Positions 42,281 through 51,418 of a stretch of 64,000 bases of DNA are shown here, piece by piece. This stretch comes from Paenibacillus alba (lineage in GTDB: Bacteria; Bacillota; Bacilli; Paenibacillales; NBRC-103111): contig NZ_JABMKZ010000013.1 in assembly GCF_013204855.1 (NCBI RefSeq), forward strand, positions 62,001 through 126,000. Reading direction: 5' to 3'. The position numbers and the translations under genes are program-made. The notes beneath the pieces were generated by a model. That model searched no databases, had not been told where the DNA came from, and worked only from the letters and a program-made list of their open reading frames with translations. The stretch's first letter is position 1. Every line of letters begins with the position of its first letter.

Positions 42281-42325
42281 AGTAGTACAGAGTAGTACAG
42301 GAACAAGTAAGAGAGGTGTAACAGT

Positions 42326-43654
42326 TTGGACTCACAATCCACAGATACATTAACGAAGCATGAACAAATTTTACGTTATATAGAAAGCTTGAAGCTCGGC
42401 AGCCGTATTTCGGTGCGCAAAATTGCCAAGAACATGGAAGTCAGTGAAGGCACAGCGTATAGGGCGATCAAAGAAGCGGAGAATCAAGGCTTGGTTTCCA
42501 CCAAGGAGCGGATAGGCACCGTTCGGGTAGAGAAGAAGCTGCGGCAGAACATTGATAAGCTAACCTTCGCAGAAGTCGTGAATATGGTGGATGGGCAAGT
42601 GCTTGGCGGCTCGCGCGGTCTGCATAAGACACTCCACAAGTTCGTCATTGGAGCGATGGAGCAAGATGCGATGATGCGCTACATTGAAGCGGGCAGTCTT
42701 CTCATCGTCGGGAACCGCAACAGGGCTCATATTTGCGCTCTGGAGCAAGGTGCCGGTGTTTTGATTACCGGGGGATTCGACACCAGCACGGAAGTGAAAG
42801 TTCTTGCCGATAAACTGGAACTGCCGATTATATCAAGCAGCTACGATACATTTACCATCGCTTCGATGATTAATAGAGCTATCTATGACCGCTTAATTAA
42901 GAAGAAGATTATGCTGGTGGAAGATATTTTGGCATCCGGAGCCGCCTTGTACGCACTCAAAGCCAACAGCACATTGAAGGATTGGCAGCGGCTTTCAGAG
43001 GATACGGGCTACAGCCGATTTCCTGTTGTGGATGAATGGAACCGGATTATTGGTGTCGTGACTTCCAAGGATATGGTGGGGGCAAGCTCCTTGCAGACGG
43101 TGGAGAAGCTCATGACCCGCAGCCCGCTGACTGTTACCCCGCAAACCTCTGTGGCCTCAGCGGCTCACATGATGGTGTGGGAAGGCATTGAATTATTGCC
43201 TGTCGTCGATACGAACCGCAAAATGCTTGGGGTGCTGAATCGCAGCGATGTGCTGAAGGCCATGCAATACATTCAGAAACAGCCTCAGAATGGGGAAACC
43301 TTTGAGGATTTGATCTGGTCCGGCTTGGAAGAGGTCAGAGACGAGAAGGGAGCTTTGCAGTTTCATGGCGTCATTACGCCGCAGATGACGAATCATTTGG
43401 GTACTGTGTCTGAGGGCGTGCTCACGACCTTGATGACGCAAGCCGCTTATCGCATCGTACAAGAGCATAAGAAGGGCGATTTGGTCATGGACAATATGTC
43501 CACGTACTTCTTAAGGCCTTTGCAGATTGATTCCAAAATAGAAATACGACCCACCATTATTGAGGTGAGCCGTAAATTTGGCAAGATTGATGTCGAGATT
43601 TATCATGCCGGCGCGCTTGTTTCCAAAGCGATGCTCACGGCTCAAGTCATTTAA
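42326..43654 (+). CDS. ytoI: YtoI: DRTGG, CBS-pair and hotdog domain protein
   Basis: A 442-residue cytoplasmic protein with the YtoI order: N-terminal winged helix (KHEQILRYIESLKLGSRISV ... VSEGTAYRAIKEAENQGLV), DRTGG domain (~90-190), CBS pair (~195-310, with DTGYSRFPVVDEWNRIIGVV and EGIELLPVVD) and a C-terminal hotdog domain (~320-440). CBS pairs bind adenine nucleotides, so a nucleotide-sensing regulator is plausible; no function is established. Start TTG 42326 follows AGAGGTG. Its stop shares bases with the convergent ytpI stop (TTAA). In Bacillus it also lies near ytpI and ytrI. Confidence 0.9.
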   Translation: MDSQSTDTLTKHEQILRYIESLKLGSRISVRKIAKNMEVSEGTAYRAIKEAENQGLVSTKERIGTVRVEKKLRQNIDKLTFAEVVNMVDGQVLGGSRGLHKTLHKFVIGAMEQDAMMRYIEAGSLLIVGNRNRAHICALEQGAGVLITGGFDTSTEVKVLADKLELPIISSSYDTFTIASMINRAIYDRLIKKKIMLVEDILASGAALYALKANSTLKDWQRLSEDTGYSRFPVVDEWNRIIGVVTSKDMVGASSLQTVEKLMTRSPLTVTPQTSVASAAHMMVWEGIELLPVVDTNRKMLGVLNRSDVLKAMQYIQKQPQNGETFEDLIWSGLEEVRDEKGALQFHGVITPQMTNHLGTVSEGVLTTLMTQAAYRIVQEHKKGDLVMDNMSTYFLRPLQIDSKIEIRPTIIEVSRKFGKIDVEIYHAGALVSKAMLTAQVI

Positions 43655-43944
43655 CGCAGCAAGCGATTGAAATGTCCATGATTGCGAATGCCGGCGAATA
43701 CATTGAATACGCCTATCAGGACAAGAATGGTGCCGAAGATCCGCCGGAAGCTCGATTCGCTGAAGAAGAAAATTTGCGTAACGGCAATCAAGATGAGCAT
43801 GAAGCCCATGCAAATATTCATGCGCGCTGCGAATAATCCGCGTTTGGCCGCATCCTGCTCACGTCTGGATCGAAAGCTGAAAAAGACCGTTAAGGCAAGT
43901 AAAACACAAATGAGAAGAAATAAAGTGACTTGTATCGCGAACAT
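43651..43944 (-). CDS. ytpI: YtpI-like membrane protein
   Basis: A 97-residue protein with three predicted TM segments (residues ~5-22, ~45-62, ~68-86). The pattern ...ICMGFMLILIAVTQIFFF and IGVFNVFAGIRNHGHF matches YtpI of Bacillus, which is encoded beside ytoI. Function unknown. It ends by overlapping the ytoI stop and may be read with ytrI and ytrH upstream, although a 66-base gap separates it from ytrI. Confidence 0.8.
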   Translation of the reverse strand: MFAIQVTLFLLICVLLALTVFFSFRSRREQDAAKRGLFAARMNICMGFMLILIAVTQIFFFSESSFRRIFGTILVLIGVFNVFAGIRNHGHFNRLLR

Positions 43945-44010
43945 GTCTGCAATCCGTCCTTTGGATGAGTTTACTGTTTACTTTAGCGATTTCCGCGATA
44001 GATTGCAATC

Positions 44011-44502
44011 CTAGGTTCGTTTTTCCTGTGCCGTAATCCAAACGGTCAGCTCGGTTTGAAGCAGGACGATGGACTTGACTTCAATGATGTATTTTTTATC
44101 ATGAAGAACATATGTTCTTTGGGTGATGAGCCGTTCATAAAGAGGCTGGGAATCTCTCACGAAGGTTGCCTTTTGACCAATGACGAGCTTGAGCTCGCTT
44201 TTGACATCACCTTCAATTTCTTTTTGAATATCTTCACTGATGAGCTCGGTTTGACTTTTGGGCAGCAAATGGACGTTGACGACATTGATCAAAGCTTGTT
44301 TATTGCGGGTTTTATTCAAACTTTCAATATCCGCACGCAGATCGCGATTCTCCTCCAAATATTTATGCATCTCCACATAGAGCTGATTATAGGTGTGTTG
44401 ATGAATGCTCATATAGATGGCGCTCCCTATGATGGCTCCCGAAACCACCAGTCCGAAGCTCGAAAGCAGACGTTGATATCGGGCAAAAGGAGGAATCCTC
44501 AA
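44011..44502 (-). CDS. ytrI: Sporulation membrane protein YtrI
   Basis: A 163-residue protein: one N-terminal TM segment (~13-32, LSSFGLVVSGAIIGSAIYM), a predicted coiled coil (~40-65, EMHKYLEENRDLRADIESLNK) and a soluble C-terminal domain with TYVLHDKKYIIEVKSIVL. YtrI with YtrH is needed for efficient sporulation in Bacillus and is made under sigma-E. Its ATG overlaps the ytrH stop in ATGA, so the two are coupled. Confidence 0.88.
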   Translation of the reverse strand: MRIPPFARYQRLLSSFGLVVSGAIIGSAIYMSIHQHTYNQLYVEMHKYLEENRDLRADIESLNKTRNKQALINVVNVHLLPKSQTELISEDIQKEIEGDVKSELKLVIGQKATFVRDSQPLYERLITQRTYVLHDKKYIIEVKSIVLLQTELTVWITAQEKRT

Positions 44503-44831
44503 GGCTGAGTGCCTCCTTTGCAGATCATTTGAATGAGTGAAGTACCCATCTGTGCCCCGATGAAAGCAACGACAATGAGAACAATTTGTTTGATTGCCGG
44601 ATTCAAATGCCCTACGGCGACATGGCTCTCAATAAAACGTATGGGATCAATCGTTCCGCCAACCGCTGCGACCATGGCCCATATTTTGATGTTTTCAGAG
44701 ACGGCCAGCATTTTTTCCGTAGGTGACTGCAAGGTTAATACAGCGGCAATGCCGCTTAACATACTGCCTCCGAATACGACCCCGAACGCAATGAAGTAAT
44801 ACATAATAATATTCGCCCAAAAGACGTACAT
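44499..44831 (-). CDS. ytrH: Sporulation membrane protein YtrH
   Basis: A 110-residue protein with three TM segments. It matches YtrH: MYYFIAFGVVFGGSMLSGIAAVLTLQSPTEK, given here only in part, then IWAMVAAVGGTIDPIRFIES and the final VLIVVAFIGAQMG. It acts in the mother cell or its engulfing membrane during sporulation, with YtrI. ATG 44831 has GGAAGGGA upstream. A sigma-E promoter is predicted 52 bases before it, divergent from dnaE. Confidence 0.88.
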   Translation of the reverse strand: MYVFWANIIMYYFIAFGVVFGGSMLSGIAAVLTLQSPTEKMLAVSENIKIWAMVAAVGGTIDPIRFIESHVAVGHLNPAIKQIVLIVVAFIGAQMGTSLIQMICKGGTQP

Positions 44832-44882
44832 GTCTTTATCGCTTCCCTTCCAGCTAAGTTATGAGGACAAACTCTCTCTCTT

Positions 44883-44912
44883 ACTGTATGGGATTGGCTA
44901 GCTCTAATATGA
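44883..44912 (-). promoter_or_regulatory. Predicted sigma-E promoter of ytrHI
   Basis: On the minus strand TCATATT (44906-44912), 15 bases, CATACAGT (44883-44890), a close match to the sigma-E pattern. ytrHI is known to be a sigma-E operon in Bacillus subtilis, which supports the call. It overlaps the region expected to hold the dnaE promoter. Confidence 0.78.
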
Positions 44913-44953
44913 TAAAATAACAGGAATAAAATGCACGAAAGGGGGAAATGCGG

Positions 44954-47900
44954 ATGAGTTCGTTTGTCCATTTGCATGTTCATAGTGAATACAGTTTATT
45001 AGACGGTGCAGCGCGTATGGAGGAGCTTGTTTCACAAGCGGCTGATCTTGGCATGACCTCTCTCGCCTTAACAGATCACGGAGTTATGTATGGAGCCATC
45101 GCCTTCTATAAGGCATGCAGGCAGAAAGGGATTAAACCGATTATTGGCTGTGAGGTGTATTTTACCGCTGGTTCTATTCGAGATAAAGGAACTAGACAAG
45201 AACAGCCGATCTATCATCTCATCCTGCTTGCCAAAAATGAAACAGGCTATCAAAACTTAATGAAGCTTTGTTCGATCGGACATTTGGAAGGCTTTCACTA
45301 TAAACCGCGCATTGACTTGGAGCATTTGGCCAAGCATGCCGAGGGACTTATCTGCTTAAGTTCTTGTTTAGGCAGCGAGGTTTCCCAGCACTTGCTGCAT
45401 AACCGTGGCGAAGAGGCCAGGAAAGCGGCCGAACGCTATCGTGACATTTTCGGTGATGATTTCTTTCTGGAAATTCAAGATCACGGCATGATTGAGCAGA
45501 AAAAAGTTATGGTTGCCATGATTGAACTCAGCAAGGAAACTGGAATCCCCCTGATTGCCACGAATGATGTGCATTATGTTACCGAACCGGATCATGTCAT
45601 GCAGGATATTCTCATCTGTATTGGCACAGGCAAAACCGTCGATGATACAGATCGGCTGCGCATGGGAACAAGTCAGATGTATCTCAAAAGCGAAGAGGAA
45701 ATGAAACGCTTATTCGTCCATGTTCCTGAGGCGCTTGCGAATACCGCTGTGGTTGCTGACCGTTGCCACCTGGAGCTGGAGTTCGGCAAGTCGATTTTGC
45801 CTCGCTTTCAGCCCATTCCTGAGCCGCTGACGGCTGGGGCGTATTTGCAGGAGCTATGCGGACAAGGGTTGGAGCAGCGTTACGGCTCTAAACCAGAATG
45901 GCATCTGCCTGATTCGCCGCTGCGCAGACAAGCGGAAGAACGTCTGGCTTATGAACTTGGTGTTATCGAGAATATGGGTTTCTCGGATTACTTCCTGATC
46001 GTTTGGGATTTTATCCGGTTTGCTCATGAGAAGCAGATTATGACCGGACCGGGCAGGGGATCATCGGCTGGCAGTCTGGTTGCTTATGTGCTGAAAATTA
46101 CGAACGTCGATCCGCTTCGCTATAAACTTCTCTTTGAACGGTTTCTGAATCCCGAACGGATTACGATGCCGGATATCGATATCGATTTCAGTGATGAACG
46201 ACGCGATGAAGTGATTGATTATGTCGTGCGCAAATATGGTCATGAGCATGTCGCGCAAATTATTACATTTGGTACAATGGCAGCCAAAGCAGCCGTTAGA
46301 GACGTCGGCCGAGTGCTTAATGTGCCTTATGGCGATGTCGACCGCGCAGCCAAAGCAATCCCGAATCACTTGGGGATGACGTTGGCGGAAGCTTTACAAG
46401 TAAGTACGGACTTGAAAGCTTTGGTGGCCAGACAGCCCAAAACGGCAGAGCTGCTCGAAATGGCGATGCGTGTAGAGGGAATGCCGCGTCATGCTTCCAC
46501 GCATGCGGCCGGAGTTGTTATTTCCAGAGAACCGCTCACCCAATACGTTCCGCTTCAGGAAGGGACGACGCAGACGGCTCTGACGCAATATACGATGGAG
46601 CATTTGGAATCTATCGGACTTTTGAAAATGGATTTTCTGGGCTTGCGCACCTTGTCCATCATTGAACGTAGTGTGGACTGGATCCGGCAAATGGAAGGCG
46701 TGCAGCTGGACTTTGATGCGCTGGACATGGATGAGGATGCGCTCACGTATGGCATGCTCAGCAAGGGGGAGACAACAGGCGTCTTCCAGTTGGAGTCAAC
46801 CGGTGTGCGCAAAGTTCTGAAAGACTTGAAGCCATCTGTATTTGAAGATATTATTTCTGTTCTGGCGTTGTATCGTCCGGGCCCGATGGAGTTTATTCCG
46901 AAGTACATTTTCGGTAAGCACGGACAAGAGGAGGTTGTCTATCCGCATCCGACCCTTGAACCGATCCTGCGCGATACGTACGGCATTATTGTCTATCAAG
47001 AGCAAATTATGCAAATTGCTTCTTCGATGGCCGGTTTCAGCTTAGGCGAAGCGGATTTATTGCGCCGGGCGGTTTCCAAGAAGAAGCGGGAAGTGCTGGA
47101 TGAAGAGCGAACCCACTTCGTTGCGGGCAGCTTGAAGATGGGCTTTCAAGCGGAGGATGCGAATCATGTGTATGATATGATTGTCCGTTTTGCGGACTAC
47201 GGATTTCCTCGGGCCCATGCAACGGCTTATGGGGTACTTGCTTTCCAAACGGCCTACTTAAAAGCGCATTATCCGATTTATTTCATGGCGTCCATGCTTA
47301 CGGCAGTGATGGGCAATCACAGAAAGGTAGCCGAATATGTGGATGAATGCCGCCGGATGAAGCTCGCTGTGCTGCCTCCGGACGTCAACGGCAGCAGAAC
47401 AGTGTTTACACCAGATCCAGCGGCCGGAGCCATCCGTTTTGGCCTTGCTGCGATTAAAAATGTAGGCACTCAAGCGATTGACGCGATTTTGACGGAAAGG
47501 AAAAAAGACCCTTTTGAGAGCCTGTTGGATTTCTGCCGAAGAGTTGATTTGCGCGTGTGCAACAAAAGGGTGGTCGAATCGCTTATACAAGGCGGAGCCT
47601 TCGATACGCTCGGCGGGCATCGGGCACAGCTTATGGCGGTCCTTGATGAAACGATAGCTTCGGCTACCAAATGGCGCAAGGAGCGGGATGATTTGCAGCT
47701 TCACCTCTTCGGCTTCGTGGAAGAACCGAACTGGGAAGTGGAAGTTCCGAACATTCCCTTAATGCCTCAGAGCAAGCAGCTGGAGCTGGAGAAGGAGCTT
47801 CTTGGGATGTATATCTCGGGGCATCCTCTGGATGCTTATACGCAGCAGCTTGGGGAAATTGAAGCGGTCATGCTCCACCAGCTGGAGGAACTGCCGGATA

Positions 47901-48571
47901 ACAGCGAAGTGATCGTTGCGGGGATGATTCTTTCGAACAAGACCATCGTCACCAAAAAAGGCCAGCCCATGGCTTTCATGGAGCTGGAAGATCGGATTGA
48001 CAAGGTCGAGGTGGTGTTGTTCCCCGAGACCTGGAAGAACGCGGCTCCGCTCGTTCAGAAGGGCAGGCTTGTCCTTGTCCGCGCGAAGCTGCAGCTTCAG
48101 GACGAGGACCCGCCCAAGCTGCTCGCGGAGCAGCTTGTGGCGCTGGACGACCCTGCAGGCGTCCAGCGGCTGCGCCGGCAGCCTGGCGCGCCTAGGCGGG
48201 CTGCTGACGCCGCCAGCGGCCAACCGCCGCGTGCGGCTGTCACCGCCGGCGGTGCGCGCAGTGCAGCCGCTGCGCCGACGGCGCGTGAGAGCACTGCCCA
48301 GCCTGCGGCTGCGGGCAGCGCAAGCCCCGCTGCGGCGCCGAAGGCGCAGCGGGTGTTCGTCAAGATCACGGCTGACTGTGAGCAGCCGGATAAGCTCTTG
48401 CAGCTGAAGGCGCTGCTGAAGCTGTACAAAGGGCCGCTCGCGGTTGCGCTTTTCTACGAAAGCAGCAACAAGCTCTTGGCCCTGAGCGACCAATATTTGG
48501 TGGATCCGTCCAAGGATCTGATCCGCATGATTGAAACTATCATGGGCAAAGATTCCGCCAAAGTGAAATGA
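44954..48571 (+). CDS. dnaE: DNA polymerase III alpha subunit, DnaE type
   Basis: Replicative polymerase subunit, 1205 residues. In Firmicutes DnaE works beside PolC, chiefly extending primers on the lagging strand. Order: PHP domain (HLHVHSEYSLLDGAARM), palm and fingers with catalytic Asp407 and Asp409 in PDIDIDFSDERRDEV, the helix-hairpin-helix region, and an OB-fold domain (~985-1060, VIVAGMILSNKTIVTKKGQ). A GC-rich, Ala/Arg/Pro-rich stretch of about 65 residues (~1070-1135) separates the OB fold from the C-terminal region. ATG 44954 is used because AAAGGGGGA is too close to the ATG at 44948. Divergent from ytrHI. Confidence 0.96.
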   Translation: MSSFVHLHVHSEYSLLDGAARMEELVSQAADLGMTSLALTDHGVMYGAIAFYKACRQKGIKPIIGCEVYFTAGSIRDKGTRQEQPIYHLILLAKNETGYQNLMKLCSIGHLEGFHYKPRIDLEHLAKHAEGLICLSSCLGSEVSQHLLHNRGEEARKAAERYRDIFGDDFFLEIQDHGMIEQKKVMVAMIELSKETGIPLIATNDVHYVTEPDHVMQDILICIGTGKTVDDTDRLRMGTSQMYLKSEEEMKRLFVHVPEALANTAVVADRCHLELEFGKSILPRFQPIPEPLTAGAYLQELCGQGLEQRYGSKPEWHLPDSPLRRQAEERLAYELGVIENMGFSDYFLIVWDFIRFAHEKQIMTGPGRGSSAGSLVAYVLKITNVDPLRYKLLFERFLNPERITMPDIDIDFSDERRDEVIDYVVRKYGHEHVAQIITFGTMAAKAAVRDVGRVLNVPYGDVDRAAKAIPNHLGMTLAEALQVSTDLKALVARQPKTAELLEMAMRVEGMPRHASTHAAGVVISREPLTQYVPLQEGTTQTALTQYTMEHLESIGLLKMDFLGLRTLSIIERSVDWIRQMEGVQLDFDALDMDEDALTYGMLSKGETTGVFQLESTGVRKVLKDLKPSVFEDIISVLALYRPGPMEFIPKYIFGKHGQEEVVYPHPTLEPILRDTYGIIVYQEQIMQIASSMAGFSLGEADLLRRAVSKKKREVLDEERTHFVAGSLKMGFQAEDANHVYDMIVRFADYGFPRAHATAYGVLAFQTAYLKAHYPIYFMASMLTAVMGNHRKVAEYVDECRRMKLAVLPPDVNGSRTVFTPDPAAGAIRFGLAAIKNVGTQAIDAILTERKKDPFESLLDFCRRVDLRVCNKRVVESLIQGGAFDTLGGHRAQLMAVLDETIASATKWRKERDDLQLHLFGFVEEPNWEVEVPNIPLMPQSKQLELEKELLGMYISGHPLDAYTQQLGEIEAVMLHQLEELPDNSEVIVAGMILSNKTIVTKKGQPMAFMELEDRIDKVEVVLFPETWKNAAPLVQKGRLVLVRAKLQLQDEDPPKLLAEQLVALDDPAGVQRLRRQPGAPRRAADAASGQPPRAAVTAGGARSAAAAPTARESTAQPAAAGSASPAAAPKAQRVFVKITADCEQPDKLLQLKALLKLYKGPLAVALFYESSNKLLALSDQYLVDPSKDLIRMIETIMGKDSAKVK

Positions 48572-48658
48572 CTTTGAAGTGGTAAATAAAGGTTCCTCCG
48601 CATATGAATAGGAACCCGGTGTTTCCGGGGCAATACATGTGTAGGAGGAGGAGGACTT

Positions 48659-49159
48659 ATGACCGAACAACATATGATCCAATTGCTGCAAAAGCGTGGC
48701 GTTACCGTCGAGCAAATCTCCGAAATCGTCTACAAGCTGCAAAAGCCGTATAACGACCAGCTTACCGAAGAGGATTGTACGGAAAGTGTGCTGGCAGTTC
48801 TTGCCAAGCGGGAAGTGCAGTACACACTGTATACAGGCATTGCGCTGGATGAATTAGCAGAGAAGAAGCTGCTGCCTGAGCCCCTGCAATCCATACTGGA
48901 GGCGGATGAGCCGCTGTTCGGCGTGGATGAAACGCTGGCCTTGGGGATTGTTCATGTATACGGGATGATTGGATTAACCAGCTTCGGCTATTTAGATAAA
49001 GAAAAGATGGGAATTATTCGTGCGCTCAATGATGATCGAAGTGCTGTACATGTTTTTCTGGATGATTTGGTCTGCGGTTTAGCCGCCGCGGCATCGGCCA
49101 GAATCGCTCATCAGAATGAGCATGCGCCTGATTATAGTAGTAAATTGCGTCTGGACTAG
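48659..49159 (+). CDS. Phosphatidylglycerophosphatase A-like protein (YutG family)
   Basis: A 166-residue protein of the PgpA family, which removes the phosphate of phosphatidylglycerophosphate. Conserved segments: LQKPYN, TEEDCTESVLAVLAKREVQ, PLFGVDETLALGIVHVYGMIGLTSFGYLDKEK (shown in part) and a late FLDDLVCGLAAAASARI. It lacks the strong TM segments of E. coli PgpA, as in the soluble YutG type. AGGAGGAGGA precedes ATG 48659. It lies between dnaE and the acc genes, with no obvious pathway link beyond lipid synthesis. Confidence 0.82.
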   Translation: MTEQHMIQLLQKRGVTVEQISEIVYKLQKPYNDQLTEEDCTESVLAVLAKREVQYTLYTGIALDELAEKKLLPEPLQSILEADEPLFGVDETLALGIVHVYGMIGLTSFGYLDKEKMGIIRALNDDRSAVHVFLDDLVCGLAAAASARIAHQNEHAPDYSSKLRLD

Positions 49160-49331
49160 CACCAATAGTTCAGACTTCGCTTTTTTCATGAAAGTGCTCT
49201 GTTGCGGGAAAAAGAGAAATTATGATATCATTATTCCATTGTGTGCGCCTGTGCTTGTCTAAGGATGTTTACTATCATCGCTGCAAATTGCCCTAATCCA
49301 TGTAGTTGCACTTCATAGGAGGTTTTTTTTC

Positions 49332-49520
49332 ATGTGGACGGTGATATATATAGCTCCTACCGCAAAAATCGCAGAGCGGATTAAACAGAGGCTAACGGAA
49401 GAAGGATTTCTCGTACAAGTACGCGGGATCTCATTATCCAAAAATCAGTTCGAAATCGTCGTTCCCGAAGGGGAATTGGAAGAAGTACAAGAAGTGCTCA
49501 ATTCTATTTTACATAGATAA
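49332..49520 (+). CDS. Small conserved protein, DUF2007-like
   Basis: A 62-residue cytoplasmic protein with one alpha/beta unit: WTVIYIAPTAKIAERIKQRL, LVQVRGISLS and FEIVVPEGELEEVQEVL. The pattern suggests a small ferredoxin-like fold as in DUF2007 signal-transducing proteins, but the match is only by general shape. ATAGGAGG gives a strong ribosome site before ATG 49332. It sits 67 bases before accD. Confidence 0.6.
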   Translation: MWTVIYIAPTAKIAERIKQRLTEEGFLVQVRGISLSKNQFEIVVPEGELEEVQEVLNSILHR

Positions 49521-49587
49521 TGAAAAGTAGAAGTAAGTAACGTGGCTTGTCAGCGGTACACGATAAAAGCCAAGTAGAGGTGGAAAT

Positions 49588-50454
49588 GTGCTAAAGGATT
49601 TATTTCAAAAGCGGAAATATGCAACGATTCCTTCTGAAAAAACAAAAAGGGAAATTCCCGAAGGTTTAATGAATAAATGCCCGAAATGCGGTACGATTCA
49701 AACGAGCAAAGAGCTTGAGAAAAACCTGAAAGTCTGTACATCCTGCGGTTATCATTATCGATTAAGCGCATTGGAACGGATTCAGTTAACGCTCGATGAA
49801 GGACATATTGTGGAGTATGATACGGATATGATTTCCGAGGATCCTTTGCAATTTCCGGATTACGTAGAGAAGCTGGATAAAGCCAAAAGCACAACGAAGC
49901 TGCAAGATGCCATTATGACCGGCGAAGGTACGATTGGCGGCTATCCTGTAATCATTGCTGCGATGAGCTTTGATTTCATGGGTGGATCGCTAGGCTCCGT
50001 TGTTGGTGAAAGAATCACAAGAGCGATTGAAATGGCGATTGAGAAGAAATATCCGATTATTATTTATTCCACATCGGGTGGAGCGCGGATGCAGGAAAGC
50101 ATTCTGAGCTTGATGCAAATGGCCAAGACAAGCGCGGCATTATCCAAGCTAAGCGAAGCAGGCGGATTGTTTATTTCTGTTATTACGGATCCGACTTTCG
50201 GTGGCGTATCAGCGAGCTTTGCCATGCTGGGCGATATTATTATTGCGGAGCCAGCAGCGCCGTTCGGCTTTACAGGCCGCCGTGTTATTGAGCAAACGAT
50301 CAAACAAAAGCTGCCTGATAATTTCCAGACATCTGAATTCAATCTCGAGCATGGTCAGCTCGACAAGGTCGTCAGCCGCAAGGATATGAGACCTACGTTA
50401 ATCAAGCTGCTGGACATGCACGGTGTGAAGGAGGAGGCGACTTATGGCGAGTGA
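49588..50454 (+). CDS. accD: Acetyl-CoA carboxylase carboxyltransferase subunit beta
   Basis: Zinc-ribbon subunit of the carboxyltransferase that moves CO2 from biotin to acetyl-CoA, the first committed step of fatty acid synthesis. It has 288 residues with a four-Cys zinc ribbon (CPKCG...CTSCG, residues ~31-54), [13 protein letters not shown], the [13 protein letters not shown] segment and the oxyanion loops [11 protein letters not shown] and [13 protein letters not shown]. Start is GTG 49588 with AGAGGTGG upstream. Overlaps accA by 11 bases. Confidence 0.97.
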   Translation: MLKDLFQKRKYATIPSEKTKREIPEGLMNKCPKCGTIQTSKELEKNLKVCTSCGYHYRLSALERIQLTLDEGHIVEYDTDMISEDPLQFPDYVEKLDKAKSTTKLQDAIMTGEGTIGGYPVIIAAMSFDFMGGSLGSVVGERITRAIEMAIEKKYPIIIYSTSGGARMQESILSLMQMAKTSAALSKLSEAGGLFISVITDPTFGGVSASFAMLGDIIIAEPAAPFGFTGRRVIEQTIKQKLPDNFQTSEFNLEHGQLDKVVSRKDMRPTLIKLLDMHGVKEEATYGE

Positions 50455-51418
50455 TATGCCTTTTGAACAGCCACTGTTTGAGCTAAAGAAAAAGATTGCC
50501 GAACTCCGTACGTTTGGCGCGGAGAAGCAAATTGACTTCTCCGAGGAAATTCGTCGCTTGGAAGAAAGATATGCGCAACTGGAAGATGAGTTGTATGCAA
50601 CGATGTCGTCAGCTGAGAAAATGCAGCTTGCCCGCCATCCGCAAAGGCCTACAACAATTGATTATATTAGTACCATTTTCACAGACTTTATTGAGTTTCA
50701 TGGGGATCGCCTCTATGGAGATGACCTGGCAATCGTTGGCGGTCTTGCCAAGTTGAACGGCATACCGGTGACGGTTGTCGGTCATCAAAAAGGGAAAGAT
50801 ACGAAGGACAATATCGCCCGCAACTTCGGATGTCCGCATCCGGAAGGCTTCCGCAAGGCGCTGAGAATGATGCGTCAAGCGAATAAGTTCAAGCGTCCGA
50901 TCGTAACATTTATTGATACGAAAGGGGCATTCCCTGGGAATGCTGCAGAAGAGCGCGGTCAAGGAGAAGCGATTGCCAGAAATTTGCTGGAAATGGCCTC
51001 TTTTCGTGTGCCGATCATCTGTGTTGTTATTGGCGAAGGCGGCAGTGGCGGCGCCCTGGCGTTAGGTGTAGGCAATAAGGTATTAATGCTGGAGAATGCG
51101 ATCTATTCGGTTATTAGTCCCGAAGGCGCAGCCTCCATCTTATATAAAGATGCTTCCAAAGCGCTGCTCGCGGCAGAAGCGATGAAAATTACTGCGGATC
51201 ATATATTGGAGCTGGGCGTAATCGATGGCATTATTCCCGAGCCCAAAGGTGGCGCACATCGAGATCCAGCAACACAAGCCGAATTTATTAAAACAGCGAT
51301 CTGGGAACAGCTTCAGCATTTGCTAAGTATGAACGAACAGGAGCTGTTAGAGGACCGTTACCAGAAATTTAGAGATATTGGGCGGTTCACATTCAACCAG
51401 GAGGGAAACCATGCGTAA
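50444..51418 (+). CDS. accA: Acetyl-CoA carboxylase carboxyltransferase subunit alpha
   Basis: Partner of AccD, 324 residues. N-terminal coiled-coil helices ([13 protein letters not shown]...) are followed by [53 protein letters not shown] and the oxyanion segment [17 protein letters not shown]. It overlaps accD by 11 bases and the pyk gene by 8, so all three are likely one transcript with coupled translation. Confidence 0.97.
   Translation: MASDMPFEQPLFELKKKIAELRTFGAEKQIDFSEEIRRLEERYAQLEDELYATMSSAEKMQLARHPQRPTTIDYISTIFTDFIEFHGDRLYGDDLAIVGGLAKLNGIPVTVVGHQKGKDTKDNIARNFGCPHPEGFRKALRMMRQANKFKRPIVTFIDTKGAFPGNAAEERGQGEAIARNLLEMASFRVPIICVVIGEGGSGGALALGVGNKVLMLENAIYSVISPEGAASILYKDASKALLAAEAMKITADHILELGVIDGIIPEPKGGAHRDPATQAEFIKTAIWEQLQHLLSMNEQELLEDRYQKFRDIGRFTFNQEGNHA

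Noticed and set aside
42140..42326. Riboswitch or T-box leader before ytoI
   Set aside because: No T-box or other leader motif was recognised. The simple hairpin and T run are explained as a terminator.
42326..43654. Metabolic enzyme annotation for YtoI because of its hotdog domain
   Set aside because: The helix-turn-helix, DRTGG and CBS domains ahead of it fit the regulatory YtoI family; no catalytic thioesterase motif was seen.
47759..48742. Long open frame on the minus strand (327 codons)
   Set aside because: Antisense to the 3' end of dnaE and start of the next gene; composition mirrors the dnaE Ala-rich linker.
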